A stretch of DNA of 36,698 bases from positions 1-36,698 of the forward strand of contig WAPW01000087.1 of NCBI GenBank assembly GCA_015520565.1, read 5' to 3'. Positions 1-8,567 of this stretch are shown here, piece after piece. A model generated the notes under the pieces. It saw only the letters and a program-made list of their open reading frames with translations. It made no database searches and had not been told where the DNA came from. Made by a program: the position numbers and the translations under genes. The number at the start of each line of letters is the position of its first letter. The first letter of the stretch is position 1. The DNA comes from Candidatus Aciduliprofundum sp. (GTDB lineage: Archaea; Thermoplasmatota; Thermoplasmata; Thermoplasmatales; Aciduliprofundaceae).

Positions 1-273
1 GGATTGGTGTGCAAGGAGAAGCAGAATAGAACGAAGAATTTTCAATGCCCAACAAGTGTATTTTGAGAAGCAAAATTCCGCTAAACAGTGGAGAAATTGA
101 AAGGAAACAATGTTGTAGAGAGGTTTTCTAGAATTCCACTAAAAATTGGGCTAATTTTCCACTTCAAAAATGCAAATTGCAAAGAGAATGTGTTCTACAC
201 GAAGAAATTTGAATTCCGCCGTAATAGACAATTTTAAATAGAGGTTCTAAAGAGAGAAAAAGCGGTGATAAAA
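1..273. other. Intergenic leader with putative promoter
   Basis: No convincing coding region is seen. The segment is A+T-rich and carries three loosely similar AATTCCRC-type words near 74, 132 and 211. A TATA-like TTTTAAATA lies near 232-240, and GGTGAT sits just before the ATG at 274, so the right end probably holds the promoter and ribosome binding site of the downstream propeller fragment. Confidence 0.4.
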
Positions 274-579
274 ATGGCGAAAAATATGCCAGAGATACGG
301 GTAAAGGTAAGCAGTGAGTTAAAGAAGGATATAGCACCACTAGCAATAAACAAGAATGGTACCCTCTATGTGGGCACTACAAACGGCACGCTCTACGCGA
401 TTGGCGGCTACGCCACTAAGGATGGAGAAAGCGGGGAAAATAGTATGCTATGGTATTACACACTTGGCTCCGGCGCAGTGCTGATAGCCGCCGCGGCGGT
501 ATTCGTATACTATCGCTATCGAAAGAAAAGGAACAGCGGAAAAGATAATGCACCAGCGGGTGGAAAAGATGGGGCATAA
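274..579 (+). pseudogene. Chimeric remnant: antitoxin-like N-terminus joined to the last PQQ repeat and membrane anchor
   Basis: ATG 274 is chosen because GGTGAT lies four bases upstream; a GTG at 265 is the alternative. The first ~20 residues (KNMPEIRVKVSSELKKDI) look like the start of a ribbon-helix-helix type antitoxin. The frame then passes abruptly into a final propeller repeat (NKNGTLYVGTTNGTLYAIGG), one transmembrane helix and a basic tail. The last part is closely related to the C-termini of the two complete propeller proteins downstream (430-433 aa), so more than three quarters of the propeller is missing. I read it as a deletion or recombination product. It may still be translated as a small membrane protein. 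The antitoxin resemblance is by eye only. Confidence 0.6.
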
Positions 580-793
580 TAACGCTGTACAATCCGCCCA
601 GGGTCTCATGAACACAATAAGCAACGCCATGCTCAGTGAAAAGCACCGCGATGGTGATTACCATGGGATTTCAATATTTCTGCCGGATGACCAATCGTAT
701 TACAGTGGAAGTGATCGTAATACTTACAAGAACTTAGATTTCTCAAGTGCTACATACTGGGATGAGTTCTTAGATGTATTGTATGGGGGGTGA
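548..793 (+). pseudogene. C-terminal stub of a clostripain-like (C11) peptidase
   Basis: The 81-residue frame contains HGISIFLPD, then a Tyr-rich stretch, then LDFSSATYWDEFLDVLYGG. This is the pattern seen at the C-terminal end of clostripain-family proteins (GxSIxxP ... LxFxxxTxWxxFL). The catalytic His/Cys domain is absent. The frame overlaps the end of the preceding fragment and its stop overlaps the ribosome binding region of the next propeller gene. A similar stub lies in the same place before the second complete propeller gene, so this looks like a duplicated, decayed module. It could be translated from ATG 548 or 608. A function for the stub alone is not evident. Confidence 0.55.
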
Positions 794-801
794 ACGATGT
801 G

Positions 802-2103
802 ATGACTATGCAAAAGATTTTAACTCTCATCATATTTATAATTTTTTTAAATGTTACTCTTTTTGTTTTTACTCCTAGTTATGGTGAGAAAACTCAAAAA
901 GATAAAGTGAAAATACTTTGGAAATTTGACCCTTGGGAATCAAATATATGCTGTAAGCCTTGGGTGAATTATATATTGCTGGACTCATATCAAAATGTAT
1001 ATGTATATGAGCATAAAGATAATGTTGGATATATCTATAAATTATCTCCAAATGGTACGCTTTTATGGAATATTACCCTCACAGCTGATAGTGCCGGCTC
1101 TATGCCATTAGTTCTTGGTTCTAATGATACTTTCTATGTTGCCACATGGTATCTGCCTCCTCCTCTTGGAACACCTCTTCCAAGTTATTTATATGCGTAT
1201 TCCTCAAATGGTGTAGTTGAATGGAAATTAAACTTGGGTTATGATGGCCCTTTTAGTGATATATGCATTGGGAAAAATCACATTTATTTAAAAGGTTGGA
1301 TATATTTGTATAGCATAAGTGAAAAGGGAAAAATCCAATGGAAAAAGCAAATGCATGGTGCACCAACGACTCCTGCGTACTTTAAGGGTGCATTGTATGT
1401 AAGCGATATTAGTTTCTCAGGGGGGCTTATAAATATGAGTTATCTCTATGCAGTAAATCCGCAGGGAGAGATAAAAGAGATATATAGTATGAAAAAATCA
1501 GCAATATCCTCTCCAGTTATAGACAAAGAGGGAAATATATATGTGTATTTTGATCAACTGTATGCATTCCATTCTGATGGAAGTGTGAAATGGACAACGG
1601 ATGTGCGTGGTTCTCTTCCTGCAATAGGGAGTAATGTATTGTATCTAACACGCCATATTATAAAGGTGCCGGGAACTTCAAACGATCTTTACGCTGTGTC
1701 AAAGGAGAATGGAAGGATTTTATGGAAACTCAAAATTGATAGAGATAACACAACTGCAGGGGTAGATGCCACACCACCATCAATTGATAAAAATGAAAAT
1801 ATTTACTTGGGTGACTGGTATTCTAAAAACAATACCGGATATCTATATTCGATATCTCCAGATGGAAAGATGAGATGGAAACTCCGTCTAGATGCAGGAA
1901 TCATTGCCACCCCAGTTATAGGGAGTAATAGAACTGTATATGTTGGAACTATCAATGGAACAGTGTATGCTATCAAATATACTTCTATGCCCATAACACC
2001 AACTAGTGACTACACTGACTTTCTATTGTGGGGCGGTGTAATAGCCGTTGTTGGCAGTATTGCAATCATTGTATATCTTTCTTATAAACATCGCAGGAGG
2101 TAG
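802..2103 (+). CDS. Membrane-anchored PQQ-type beta-propeller protein
   Basis: This is a 433-residue predicted extracytoplasmic protein. Residues ~4-25 form a signal peptide or signal anchor. The body contains repeated blades of the PQQ/WD40-like type, with recurring words such as LYAVNPQGEI, IYVYFDQLYAFHSDGSVKW, LYAVSKENGRILWKL and LYSISPDGKMRWKLRL. The C-terminus has one transmembrane helix followed by a KHRRR stop-transfer, so the propeller would face outside. ATG 802 is preferred because GGGGTGA lies at 787-793; ATG 808 also fits. It is a paralogue of the gene at 2311 and of the fragment at 274. The propeller family is clear. Its ligand is unknown, and binding of PQQ itself should not be assumed because many such repeats are purely structural. 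Confidence 0.85.
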   Translation: MTMQKILTLIIFIIFLNVTLFVFTPSYGEKTQKDKVKILWKFDPWESNICCKPWVNYILLDSYQNVYVYEHKDNVGYIYKLSPNGTLLWNITLTADSAGSMPLVLGSNDTFYVATWYLPPPLGTPLPSYLYAYSSNGVVEWKLNLGYDGPFSDICIGKNHIYLKGWIYLYSISEKGKIQWKKQMHGAPTTPAYFKGALYVSDISFSGGLINMSYLYAVNPQGEIKEIYSMKKSAISSPVIDKEGNIYVYFDQLYAFHSDGSVKWTTDVRGSLPAIGSNVLYLTRHIIKVPGTSNDLYAVSKENGRILWKLKIDRDNTTAGVDATPPSIDKNENIYLGDWYSKNNTGYLYSISPDGKMRWKLRLDAGIIATPVIGSNRTVYVGTINGTVYAIKYTSMPITPTSDYTDFLLWGGVIAVVGSIAIIVYLSYKHRRR

Positions 2104-2109
2104 GTCATA

Positions 2110-2304
2110 ATGTATGTTGATAATAATTACATACAAAAATACTACAGGATTTCTATATTCTTGCCTGATAAAACGTGGTGGACGCTTAAATATAGTGATG
2201 ATACACCTTACAGTGATTCTTTCAAGTATATCTATCGATATTTAGATTTTTCAATAGATAGGGGATGGTATAACTTTATAAGTCAGCTATATGATGTGAG
2301 GTGA
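2110..2304 (+). pseudogene. Second C-terminal stub of a clostripain-like (C11) peptidase
   Basis: The 64-residue frame reads YRISIFLPD, a Tyr/Ser/Asp-rich segment, then YLDFSIDRGWYNFISQLY. It matches the stub at 548-793 in motif order and spacing but is more diverged. It begins six bases after the preceding propeller gene and ends six bases before the ATG of the next, whose ribosome binding site (GAGGTGAT) overlaps its stop. The catalytic part of the peptidase is missing. It is probably a relic of a peptidase-propeller gene pair that was duplicated. A small real protein is possible but I see no separate promoter. Confidence 0.5.
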
Positions 2305-2310
2305 TATTCA

Positions 2311-3603
2311 ATGAAAATCAGCGGTATATCCACCATAATAATCCCTTTTATCATTTTCATACTCATTCTGACTCTGAATATAGTTAATTCTGCATCTATG
2401 GATGAAAGAAATATGGCACAATGGCCCATGTACCACTATAATTCCACCTACAGTGGAAGAAGTCCATTTATAACACTTCCCAATGCAGGAAAAATATTGT
2501 GGAAAACTCAAATAACATCTAAAGCACGGATAAGCGGGGAGTCTATTTTAATTGATTCAAAAGGGAATCTATATTTTTATGCAAGTGATATGTATCTCTA
2601 TAGTATGACACCTAATGGAACATTAAGATGGAAAGTTTCAATACCCACAGCTTCCTTTATCTCTGGCTTCGTGATAGGTGCTAATGATACTATTTATATT
2701 AGAAATAATTTGAGAGGTCCTCCTTGTGATGGCTCCCCATCCTATACCTATCTTTATATAGTCAAATCTAATGGAACTGTTTTTTCCAAATTAAAAATGA
2801 ACTTCACAACCTCTCCTGTAGTGGGTTCAAAAGGAGAGGTTTATATAGGTGCCAGAGATGGAATCTACAAGGTTCATCCAAAAGGGAGCATAGAAAAATA
2901 CACGGATATTGTGAAGTCTCCTGTTGAGAGTATATCAATTGGACCAGAGGGTACTATGTATCTCTGGAATGACACGGGGATTTATGCACTTTCAAAGGAC
3001 TTAAAAATTTTGTGGAAGATTTCAAAGGGTAATTTTTCTGTAGATAGAATTGTTGTAGATTCAGATAAAAGTATATATGTGCGTTTCACAATAGATGGCT
3101 TAACAGCATACAACAATGATGGCTCAATAAGATGGCATATTTCACATGGTGGTGGAATACCTGCTATTGGAAATCATCATAGATTATACTTTATATCCGG
3201 AGAAACATTGTATTGTGTATCCTCTCAGAGTGGAAAGGAAATATGGCATATCAGCAATCTAAATGGTAATTATCTTCTTTCTCCAATAATAGGAGGTGAT
3301 GGCACAATTTATGTTGGAAGCTGGTTGCAAAAGAACAATACGGGTTATCTATATGCAATTACCCCAGAAGGAAAGTTAAGATGGAAAATAAAGACGGATG
3401 GAGGCATAACCACATCGCCAGCCATAAGCAAGAACGGCACAATCTATGTGGGCACCACAAAAGGTGTGCTGTATGCGATAGGTGATTATGCAAATGAAAC
3501 CAAAGAAAACGCAGCAAATCCGTGGATATACTACAGCATAGGGATAGTGGCAGCGGCATTGATCGTATCTGTGGCAGTGAGTTACAGGTTGAGGAGGAAA
3601 TGA
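2311..3603 (+). CDS. Membrane-anchored PQQ-type beta-propeller protein (paralogue 2)
   Basis: This 430-residue protein has a signal peptide (residues ~5-28). A WPMYHYNSTYSGRSP motif follows, of the kind that often opens PQQ-type propeller domains. About six to seven blades come next, with signature words such as LYSMTPNGTLRWKV, IYVGSWLQKNNTGYLYAITPEGKLRWKI and IYVGTTKGVLYAIGDY. A C-terminal transmembrane helix ends in RLRRK. The start at ATG 2311 has GAGGTGAT six bases upstream. It is homologous along its length to the gene at 802 and is the last member of the tandem array; an inverted repeat followed by a T-run lies right after it. A cell-surface binding or scaffolding role is inferred from topology only. 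Confidence 0.85.
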   Translation: MKISGISTIIIPFIIFILILTLNIVNSASMDERNMAQWPMYHYNSTYSGRSPFITLPNAGKILWKTQITSKARISGESILIDSKGNLYFYASDMYLYSMTPNGTLRWKVSIPTASFISGFVIGANDTIYIRNNLRGPPCDGSPSYTYLYIVKSNGTVFSKLKMNFTTSPVVGSKGEVYIGARDGIYKVHPKGSIEKYTDIVKSPVESISIGPEGTMYLWNDTGIYALSKDLKILWKISKGNFSVDRIVVDSDKSIYVRFTIDGLTAYNNDGSIRWHISHGGGIPAIGNHHRLYFISGETLYCVSSQSGKEIWHISNLNGNYLLSPIIGGDGTIYVGSWLQKNNTGYLYAITPEGKLRWKIKTDGGITTSPAISKNGTIYVGTTKGVLYAIGDYANETKENAANPWIYYSIGIVAAALIVSVAVSYRLRRK

Positions 3604-3626
3604 TAATAAATTTTATTATCTTTTTT
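3602..3626 (+). terminator. Inverted repeat followed by T-run
   Basis: GATAATAAA at 3602-3610 pairs with TTTATTATC at 3612-3620 and is followed by six T residues. It overlaps the stop codon region of the propeller gene. The stem is weak (A+T-rich). In archaea the T-run is probably the functional part. Confidence 0.4.
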
Positions 3627-3734
3627 AAATCAATATCACACAATCACAAATATCTTTTTCCTCATTCATATTGGTATTCCCTCCCTCTTCACCCCCTATC
3701 AGTATGAAGTAGAGAATGGAGAAAAACATCACTA

Positions 3735-3905
3735 TCAACTAGAAAACGTATGTCTATCCTCTCTTAATTTTCTTATATCCTCTGTGGGCTTTGCACCCTC
3801 CTCTTTTTTACCCAAATTATAAAGGTATGTGCCTAGCTCTATTACCTCTTTATCCATCTCCTCCAACTCCAAGAGCTCTTTTAATTTCTCTATGGTCACA
3901 GGCAT
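3735..3905 (-). CDS. Small hypothetical protein
   Basis: This is a 56-residue frame from the internal ATG at 3905, beginning MPVTIEKLKELLELEEMDKE. A longer frame starts at 3986 but would overlap the start of the divergent radical SAM gene. The product is highly charged and predicted helical (ELLELEEMDKEVIELGTYLY), then Lys/Glu/Arg-rich. It has no family I can name with confidence. There is a faint likeness to the N-terminal helix of archaeal GINS subunits, but that is a guess. It is located between the propeller array and the cobalamin locus. It may be a real short gene or a relic. Confidence 0.3.
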   Translation of the reverse strand: MPVTIEKLKELLELEEMDKEVIELGTYLYNLGKKEEGAKPTEDIRKLREDRHTFSS

Positions 3906-3979
3906 ATTTATGCATTTATCTGCATAATTGTCCCTCAAATGAAACAACATTAATATAGGGCAAAAATATCCTACTCCAA

Positions 3980-4705
3980 ATGACAAGAGTGTATCATATT
4001 GTACAATTTGATAGTGGCGATGCCTATTTAACTTTTGATGGTTGTACTTGGAACTGTTATTACTGCGTTTGGAGAATGAGTAGATGGAACATATGCTTGC
4101 CTCAGGAGGTAAAACAAAAACTTGAAGCTTTATGGAATTCTAAAAGCATAGAGTTTCTGAGTGTGGATGACATAGTTAGAATACTGGTAAAGAACAATGT
4201 AAAAAAAGCATTCTTTGGAGGTGGTGAGCCCACATTAGATCCAGAAATTAAAGCGATAATAAGGGCATTGAAAATGAAGGATATAGATGTGTGGATAATT
4301 ACAAATGGAGAGCATCTGGATGATGAATTAGTATCTATGGCAAAAGGTATAACTTTTAGTATAAAAGCTCTTGATAAAAAACTTCACTTTAGAGTTACGG
4401 GAGTATCAAATGAAAGAGTATTAGATAATTTTAGAAAATATGCAAAAAGTGGTAAGATAGTTGCAGAAACAGTGTATGATGGAAAGTATATAAAGTGTCC
4501 AGAAATTGCCAGAATTGCAAGATTTATATCATCCTTAAACAAGGAAATGAGTTTTAGAATAGATCCTGTTGTACAGGGAGTTAACTTAGAAGATTTAGAT
4601 AGATGCATTGAAGAAGTAAGAAAAATTTTACCAACAACATATAGATGGAAAATAAACTCTCCTAGAAAATTCCCAAAGTTGCTTTATCCCCAAATAGGTG
4701 ATTGA
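3980..4705 (+). CDS. Radical SAM enzyme overlapping cobQ
   Basis: This 241-residue protein has a radical SAM cluster motif CxxxCxxC at residues 22-29 (CTWNCYYC), preceded by [17 protein letters not shown] follows (the GGE motif that contacts the SAM amino group), then a further barrel ([11 protein letters not shown]). It resembles pyruvate-formate-lyase activase-like radical SAM proteins but lacks an obvious C-terminal auxiliary cluster. The ATG at 3980 sits about 25-30 bases after TTAATATAG, so the transcript is probably leaderless. Its stop overlaps the GTG at the start of cobQ, which implies translational coupling. The substrate is unknown. A role in cobamide biosynthesis, such as lower-ligand or corrinoid modification, is inferred only from this coupling. 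Confidence 0.85.
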   Translation: MTRVYHIVQFDSGDAYLTFDGCTWNCYYCVWRMSRWNICLPQEVKQKLEALWNSKSIEFLSVDDIVRILVKNNVKKAFFGGGEPTLDPEIKAIIRALKMKDIDVWIITNGEHLDDELVSMAKGITFSIKALDKKLHFRVTGVSNERVLDNFRKYAKSGKIVAETVYDGKYIKCPEIARIARFISSLNKEMSFRIDPVVQGVNLEDLDRCIEEVRKILPTTYRWKINSPRKFPKLLYPQIGD

Positions 4706-6149
4706 TTTGGGAAAAGCTATAATGATACAGGGGACCTCTTCTGGTGCAGGAAAATCTCTTATTTCCTTGGCCTTATGCAGGATATTGAGCAAAAGAGGAT
4801 ATGATGTAGTTCCATTCAAAAGCCAAAATATGAGTTTGAATTCCATAGCTTCCATAGAAGGAGGTGAAATGAGCTTTGCACAGTATCTGCAATCTATAGC
4901 ATGTGATAAAAAACCTTCTTGGAAATTTAATCCCATTTTACTAAAACCAGAGGGAAAAAGGACACAAATAATTTTTAAGGGAAAGATACTGAATACTGTA
5001 GATGCCAGAGATTATATGTTTTCTAAAAAGAATGAGATTTTTAGAGAAAGTATGAAAATACTTGATAGGCTTTTAAAAGAGCATGATATCGTTGTGATTG
5101 AGGGTGCAGGTAGTCCTGTGGAGATTAACCTTAAAGATTATGATATTGCAAATATGAGAGTGGCAAAACATGCAAATGCTAAAGTAATAATAGTCACAGA
5201 TATAGAAAGGGGAGGAAGCTTTGCTTCCATTGTAGGAACCATGGATTTGCTTACCAAATCTGAAAAAGATATGGTGATTGGATTTATATTCAATAAATTT
5301 AGGGGAGATAAAAGTATGTTAAATTCTGGATTTGAGTACTTAGAAAAAAGATTTAGAAAGAAAGTCATTGGGGTGGTTCCTTACATAGAGACAAAGATTC
5401 CTCAAGAAGATTCTTTAACTACTTTTCCAAAGGTTAAGGGGGATGTGCATATTCAGATTGTAAAATTACCTCATATTAGCAATTTTACTGACTTTGCTCC
5501 CCTTCATTGGGCTAATGGTGTAGATTATGTTAGTAATGCGGAGGAGCTTAAGGGAGATGTTATAATAATCCCAGGAAGCAAAAAAACTGTTGATGATCTT
5601 TTATGGATGAGAAAAAATGGGATGGAAGATGCAATAAAGGATATCCATAGGAATGGTGGATTTATAATTGGCATCTGTGGTGGTTATCAGATTTTGGGTA
5701 AGAGGATAATAGATTTTGTAGAGTCAAATAGGGGTGAAATTAAGGGATTTGAAATTTTAGATTCAAAAACAAAATTTGAAAAAAATAAAAGAACAAACAA
5801 TCTGAAAGCTAAGATTCTATGGAGGTTTATGAAAGGTATGGAAGTTGAAGGATATGAAATAAGAATGGGTAGAACTATTACACCTAAGCCATTTTCAATA
5901 ATAACTCAAATAAACGGGAAGATAGTGCAAGAATATGAGGGAGAAATAGGAAATAATGCAATAGGCACCTATCTTCATGGTATCTTTCATAATCTCAATT
6001 TCACAGAAGCATTCTTAAATATTATAAGGACAAAAAAAGGACTAGAGCCTGTTAGTATGATTGAATGGGATATTAAGAAAGAAATTGATAAATTTGCAAG
6101 CGTTGTTGAAAAAAATATAGATGTGGATTACATACTATCAAATATTTAG
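4698..6149 (+). CDS. cobQ: Cobyric acid synthase (adenosylcobyrinic a,c-diamide amidotransferase)
   Basis: CobQ/CbiP uses ATP and glutamine to amidate carboxylates b, d, e and g of adenosylcobyrinic acid a,c-diamide. The N-terminal dethiobiotin-synthase-like ATPase shows [14 protein letters not shown] (P-loop), [11 protein letters not shown] and [13 protein letters not shown]. The C-terminal class I glutamine amidotransferase domain shows the nucleophile motif [10 protein letters not shown] near residue 325 and the His motif YLHGIFHN. The length, 483 aa, is typical. The GTG at 4698 overlaps the upstream stop. A TTG at 4707 has GGTGA (4697-4701) at better spacing and would give the more usual [10 protein letters not shown] start, so the exact start is open. 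The 3' end overlaps the convergent cobY by 12 bases. With cbiZ nearby it may also finish partly amidated precursors, but no corrin-ring genes are here. Confidence 0.95.
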   Translation: MIDLGKAIMIQGTSSGAGKSLISLALCRILSKRGYDVVPFKSQNMSLNSIASIEGGEMSFAQYLQSIACDKKPSWKFNPILLKPEGKRTQIIFKGKILNTVDARDYMFSKKNEIFRESMKILDRLLKEHDIVVIEGAGSPVEINLKDYDIANMRVAKHANAKVIIVTDIERGGSFASIVGTMDLLTKSEKDMVIGFIFNKFRGDKSMLNSGFEYLEKRFRKKVIGVVPYIETKIPQEDSLTTFPKVKGDVHIQIVKLPHISNFTDFAPLHWANGVDYVSNAEELKGDVIIIPGSKKTVDDLLWMRKNGMEDAIKDIHRNGGFIIGICGGYQILGKRIIDFVESNRGEIKGFEILDSKTKFEKNKRTNNLKAKILWRFMKGMEVEGYEIRMGRTITPKPFSIITQINGKIVQEYEGEIGNNAIGTYLHGIFHNLNFTEAFLNIIRTKKGLEPVSMIEWDIKKEIDKFASVVEKNIDVDYILSNI

Positions 6150-6686
6150 TTTCCTAGCAATTTTCTCTGCATTTTTCAAGTCAGTGGGAGTATTTATGTT
6201 AACTCCAAGATAAGGATTATCAAATACAAAAATATCCTCTCCGCTTTCAGTCACAGAATTTAGGCCTACAACAATATAACCTTCATTTCTTCTAAATTCT
6301 AAAGGTACAATATGTGATGGTACAAGGCCAGTGATAGACACTTTCTTTAATTTGAAATAATTCATTATGGAAATTATATCCTCAGATTTTACAAAGGGTA
6401 TATCTGAAGCTATGCTTATAAATGGGCCGTATTCTCTCAATATATATATTACATCGGAAACATAGCCATTACCAGATGTTTTAATGAATGGTATTTTGTT
6501 TTTTCTGCAAAATTCAAAGGTTTTCTCCGTATTTTTGCTAATAGCAACATAAGTTTCATCCACTTTTTTAGCTTTTTCATAGACCCACATTATTAGTTCC
6601 TTACCCATGAGTTTTAGCACCGGCTTTTCTTTACCCATCCTGCTTGATTTTCCTCCTGCCATTATAATTATCACAAGTACCACCAC
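6138..6686 (-). CDS. cobY: GTP:adenosylcobinamide-phosphate guanylyltransferase
   Basis: CobY is the archaeal, non-orthologous replacement for bacterial CobU guanylyltransferase. It transfers GMP to adenosylcobinamide phosphate. The 182-residue protein begins with a beta strand and the nucleotidyltransferase signature [21 protein letters not shown], then [10 protein letters not shown] (the metal-binding Asp region) and a late IVGLNSVT strand. An internal ATG at 6662 would remove the first strand, so the start at 6686 is preferred. It overlaps cobS by 16 bases and is the last gene of the operon PP-loop ATPase-cobZ-cobS-cobY. No kinase domain is present, so cobinamide phosphate must come from CbiB using aminopropanol phosphate made by CobD. 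Confidence 0.92.
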   Translation of the reverse strand: MVVLVIIIMAGGKSSRMGKEKPVLKLMGKELIMWVYEKAKKVDETYVAISKNTEKTFEFCRKNKIPFIKTSGNGYVSDVIYILREYGPFISIASDIPFVKSEDIISIMNYFKLKKVSITGLVPSHIVPLEFRRNEGYIVVGLNSVTESGEDIFVFDNPYLGVNINTPTDLKNAEKIARKLNI

Positions 6687-7366
6687 ACAAAAACGAGAAC
6701 TAGCAAAGTTCCTGCTCGGGTTATCTCTCCCACTGCTCCTATACAGTCCCCATTCAATCCACCAAAGTTTTTAATTGCAATCCATAGGGTATACAAAGAG
6801 AATATTAATCCTAAAGATGATAATAAGGAATATATTGAAAATACCGAAAAAAGAGCTAATATCACTGAGTATAAGAGTGTACCAAAAATTAACTGTGCAA
6901 GCGATGTATTATTTATGAAATAAGAGCCAAGACCTTCGCCCAGCGGCCTTTTTATTCCCAGAGATAAAAGCATAGAGTATTTTGAATTCAGCTCAGCTAG
7001 AATAATTCCATAGAATGGTAAATAACGCAACGAAAAAATCTCTACTAATAAAATCAAAATGACAGATGTTGTACCTGCAATACCCACATTCAAGTCCTTC
7101 ATAGCTTTTATTTTTCTTTCTCTATCCCCCTTAACCATAACGCCATCTGAAAAATCTGCAAGTCCGTCTAAATGCAAGGTACCTGTTATTAAATAAAGGA
7201 CAATTACGGAAATGAGAAATGCCATAGGTATTTTTAAGTAAAGAACTATGGCAGGAATAGCTGCTGTAATTAAAGATAGAACTGGTAGAAGAGAAACTTC
7301 CTTTGGTACCTTTTCAATGTCCCCACGAACGGGTATTCTGGTAAAGAATGAAATTAAGCTTTTCAT
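6671..7366 (-). CDS. cobS: Adenosylcobinamide-GDP ribazoletransferase (cobalamin synthase)
   Basis: CobS is an integral membrane enzyme that joins adenosylcobinamide-GDP with alpha-ribazole (phosphate) to finish the cobamide. Residues 1-14 (SLISFFTRIPVRGD) match the usual start (F-T-R-I-P). TGTLHLDGLADFSDGVM is the metal-binding core motif, followed by KDLNVGIAGT. There are roughly six to seven hydrophobic helices in 231 residues, slightly short but complete. The ATG overlaps the cobZ stop by four bases and its own 3' end runs into cobY, so the three are translationally coupled. It would sit in the cytoplasmic membrane together with CbiB. Confidence 0.95.
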   Translation of the reverse strand: MKSLISFFTRIPVRGDIEKVPKEVSLLPVLSLITAAIPAIVLYLKIPMAFLISVIVLYLITGTLHLDGLADFSDGVMVKGDRERKIKAMKDLNVGIAGTTSVILILLVEIFSLRYLPFYGIILAELNSKYSMLLSLGIKRPLGEGLGSYFINNTSLAQLIFGTLLYSVILALFSVFSIYSLLSSLGLIFSLYTLWIAIKNFGGLNGDCIGAVGEITRAGTLLVLVFVWWYL

Positions 7367-7767
7367 TTCACATCATAGAAAAGTTTGGTCATACAGCCTG
7401 CAATAAAGCCTCCAATAGCATCATCCAGAAATGGGGGCAATCTTGATAATATTCCGGGCTTATTTGTATCATAATAAAAGAAATTAAATAGAGCTAATTT
7501 TCCTCCTATGTACTCTGCTATATTTATTCCAATAAGTTCGTCGGCAACTAAATTCACAGGATCTCCATCAACTTTAAAATTTTCCTCCAAGAGTATTGCT
7601 GATTGAAGAAGTGCTTGGATGTTCATATCATTGAGATACTTCTCCATGGTCTTCCTTAATTTCTCTCTATTTCCTTCTTTTCCAACATACAGCTTCATAG
7701 CAGTTTCTACCATATTTTCAAGATTGATATTCCACTTTTTAAGATCTTTAAGTATTTTCTCTTTCAT
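7363..7767 (-). CDS. cobZ: Alpha-ribazole phosphate phosphatase, CobZ type (PgpA-like)
   Basis: The 134-residue protein belongs to the PgpA-related family, in which the archaeal member CobZ dephosphorylates the alpha-ribazole 5'-phosphate group. Diagnostic words are DPVNLVADELIGINIAEYIGGK and PPFLDDAIGGFIAGC, with conserved Asp/Glu residues that bind metal. ATG 7767 is chosen because GAGGTG lies seven bases upstream; an upstream TTG at 7782 would bury that site. It begins one base after the PP-loop ATPase stop and overlaps cobS by four bases. Without the B12 context it might be called phosphatidylglycerophosphatase A. The position between cobS and the rest of the B12 operon favours CobZ. Confidence 0.85.
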   Translation of the reverse strand: MKEKILKDLKKWNINLENMVETAMKLYVGKEGNREKLRKTMEKYLNDMNIQALLQSAILLEENFKVDGDPVNLVADELIGINIAEYIGGKLALFNFFYYDTNKPGILSRLPPFLDDAIGGFIAGCMTKLFYDVK

Positions 7768-7768
7768 T

Positions 7769-8410
7769 TTATCCCACCTCAAATTTTAGATAATAGTAAG
7801 TAGAACTCTCAATTTCTTCTATTGGAACAAATTCAAAATCTTTAGAGTATAAAGGTGAGCTTATAACAACTGTATGATACTCTCCACACTCTCCCATAGG
7901 GTCAACTTTAGGATTATTCTCAACAAATTTCTCTAGATCATCCAAATTTCTGAAATGGTATCCTAAATACTTCTTTGATAATTTCTCTTTATTTACTGCT
8001 ATTATAACATATTTAAAACCGTTCTTAATAATCTCTCTCGCAAGGGTTATAGAAGATTTTTTCCAGAGGGGCTCTATTACTTTAATCTCTATTTCATCTC
8101 CAAGCTTTTTCAGATATTCATAATGAGCGTCTAAAAAGATATCTCCCCCAATTAGATAGTCTACATTTAAGCCCCCTATGAATTCTGCAAGTGCCTTGCT
8201 TCCCATTTTCATATCAAATACTACTAAATTTTTACCCATGGCTTTGGCAATGTCCTTTAAGGACTCCAAATTTTCATAGTGAGGTGATAATCCAATGGTG
8301 GTCTTTAAAGTTAAAAGATACTTTACATTAATACCTTCTCTCTGGGCAAGGTAAACTGCGTAAAGCCCATCTTTTCCTCCAGAAAAAAATGCGACTCCAT
8401 CTCTTCCCAT
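7769..8410 (-). CDS. PP-loop ATPase of the Dph6/MJ0570 family in the B12 operon
   Basis: The 213-residue protein starts with the N-type ATP pyrophosphatase motif FFSGGKDGLYA (residues ~8-18) and ends with the family motif GECGEYHTVVISSPLY; EPLWKKSS lies in between. This is the architecture of diphthine-ammonia ligase (Dph6), which adenylates a carboxylate and amidates it with ammonia for diphthamide synthesis on aEF2. It is the first gene of the cobZ-cobS-cobY operon. Its promoter region (AAATTTAAATTTATG on the minus strand) is shared divergently with cbiB. It may be the cell's ordinary Dph6, or a paralogue recruited to an ATP-dependent amidation or ligation in cobamide metabolism. The sequence alone does not decide. 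Confidence 0.85.
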   Translation of the reverse strand: MGRDGVAFFSGGKDGLYAVYLAQREGINVKYLLTLKTTIGLSPHYENLESLKDIAKAMGKNLVVFDMKMGSKALAEFIGGLNVDYLIGGDIFLDAHYEYLKKLGDEIEIKVIEPLWKKSSITLAREIIKNGFKYVIIAVNKEKLSKKYLGYHFRNLDDLEKFVENNPKVDPMGECGEYHTVVISSPLYSKDFEFVPIEEIESSTYYYLKFEVG

Positions 8411-8567
8411 AAACTCGCATATTAAACATAAATTTAAATTTTTTCATTTAACTTTAAATATTTCAACATATTACCTCTATTTATGAGGAACAGAATTGCT
8501 TTTGCCTATAGAATCTGCAAGATTTTAGGAATATTAAAAGAATTGAATGAATTCACAGGGTGAGCTT
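8411..8567. promoter_or_regulatory. Divergent promoter region between the two B12 operons, with TTTGCCTATAGA word
   Basis: This 157-base A+T-rich spacer has TATA-like CTTTAAATATTT near 8450-8461 for cbiB and AAATTTAAATTTATG for the opposite strand. TTTGCCTATAGA at 8501-8512 recurs exactly at 12032-12043, just upstream of btuF. GGTGA at 8559-8563 is the ribosome binding site that favours the GTG start at 8568 for cbiB. The predicted 5' leader of cbiB is therefore unusually long for this genome, about 80-90 bases. Confidence 0.5.

Noticed and set aside
60-220. Three AATTCCRC-type words as possible direct repeats
   Set aside because: They are short, irregularly spaced and diverged, so not enough for a repeat element.
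7363-7767. Naming the PgpA-like gene as a phospholipid phosphatase
   Set aside because: Coupling to cobS and the cobamide operon makes the CobZ assignment more likely.
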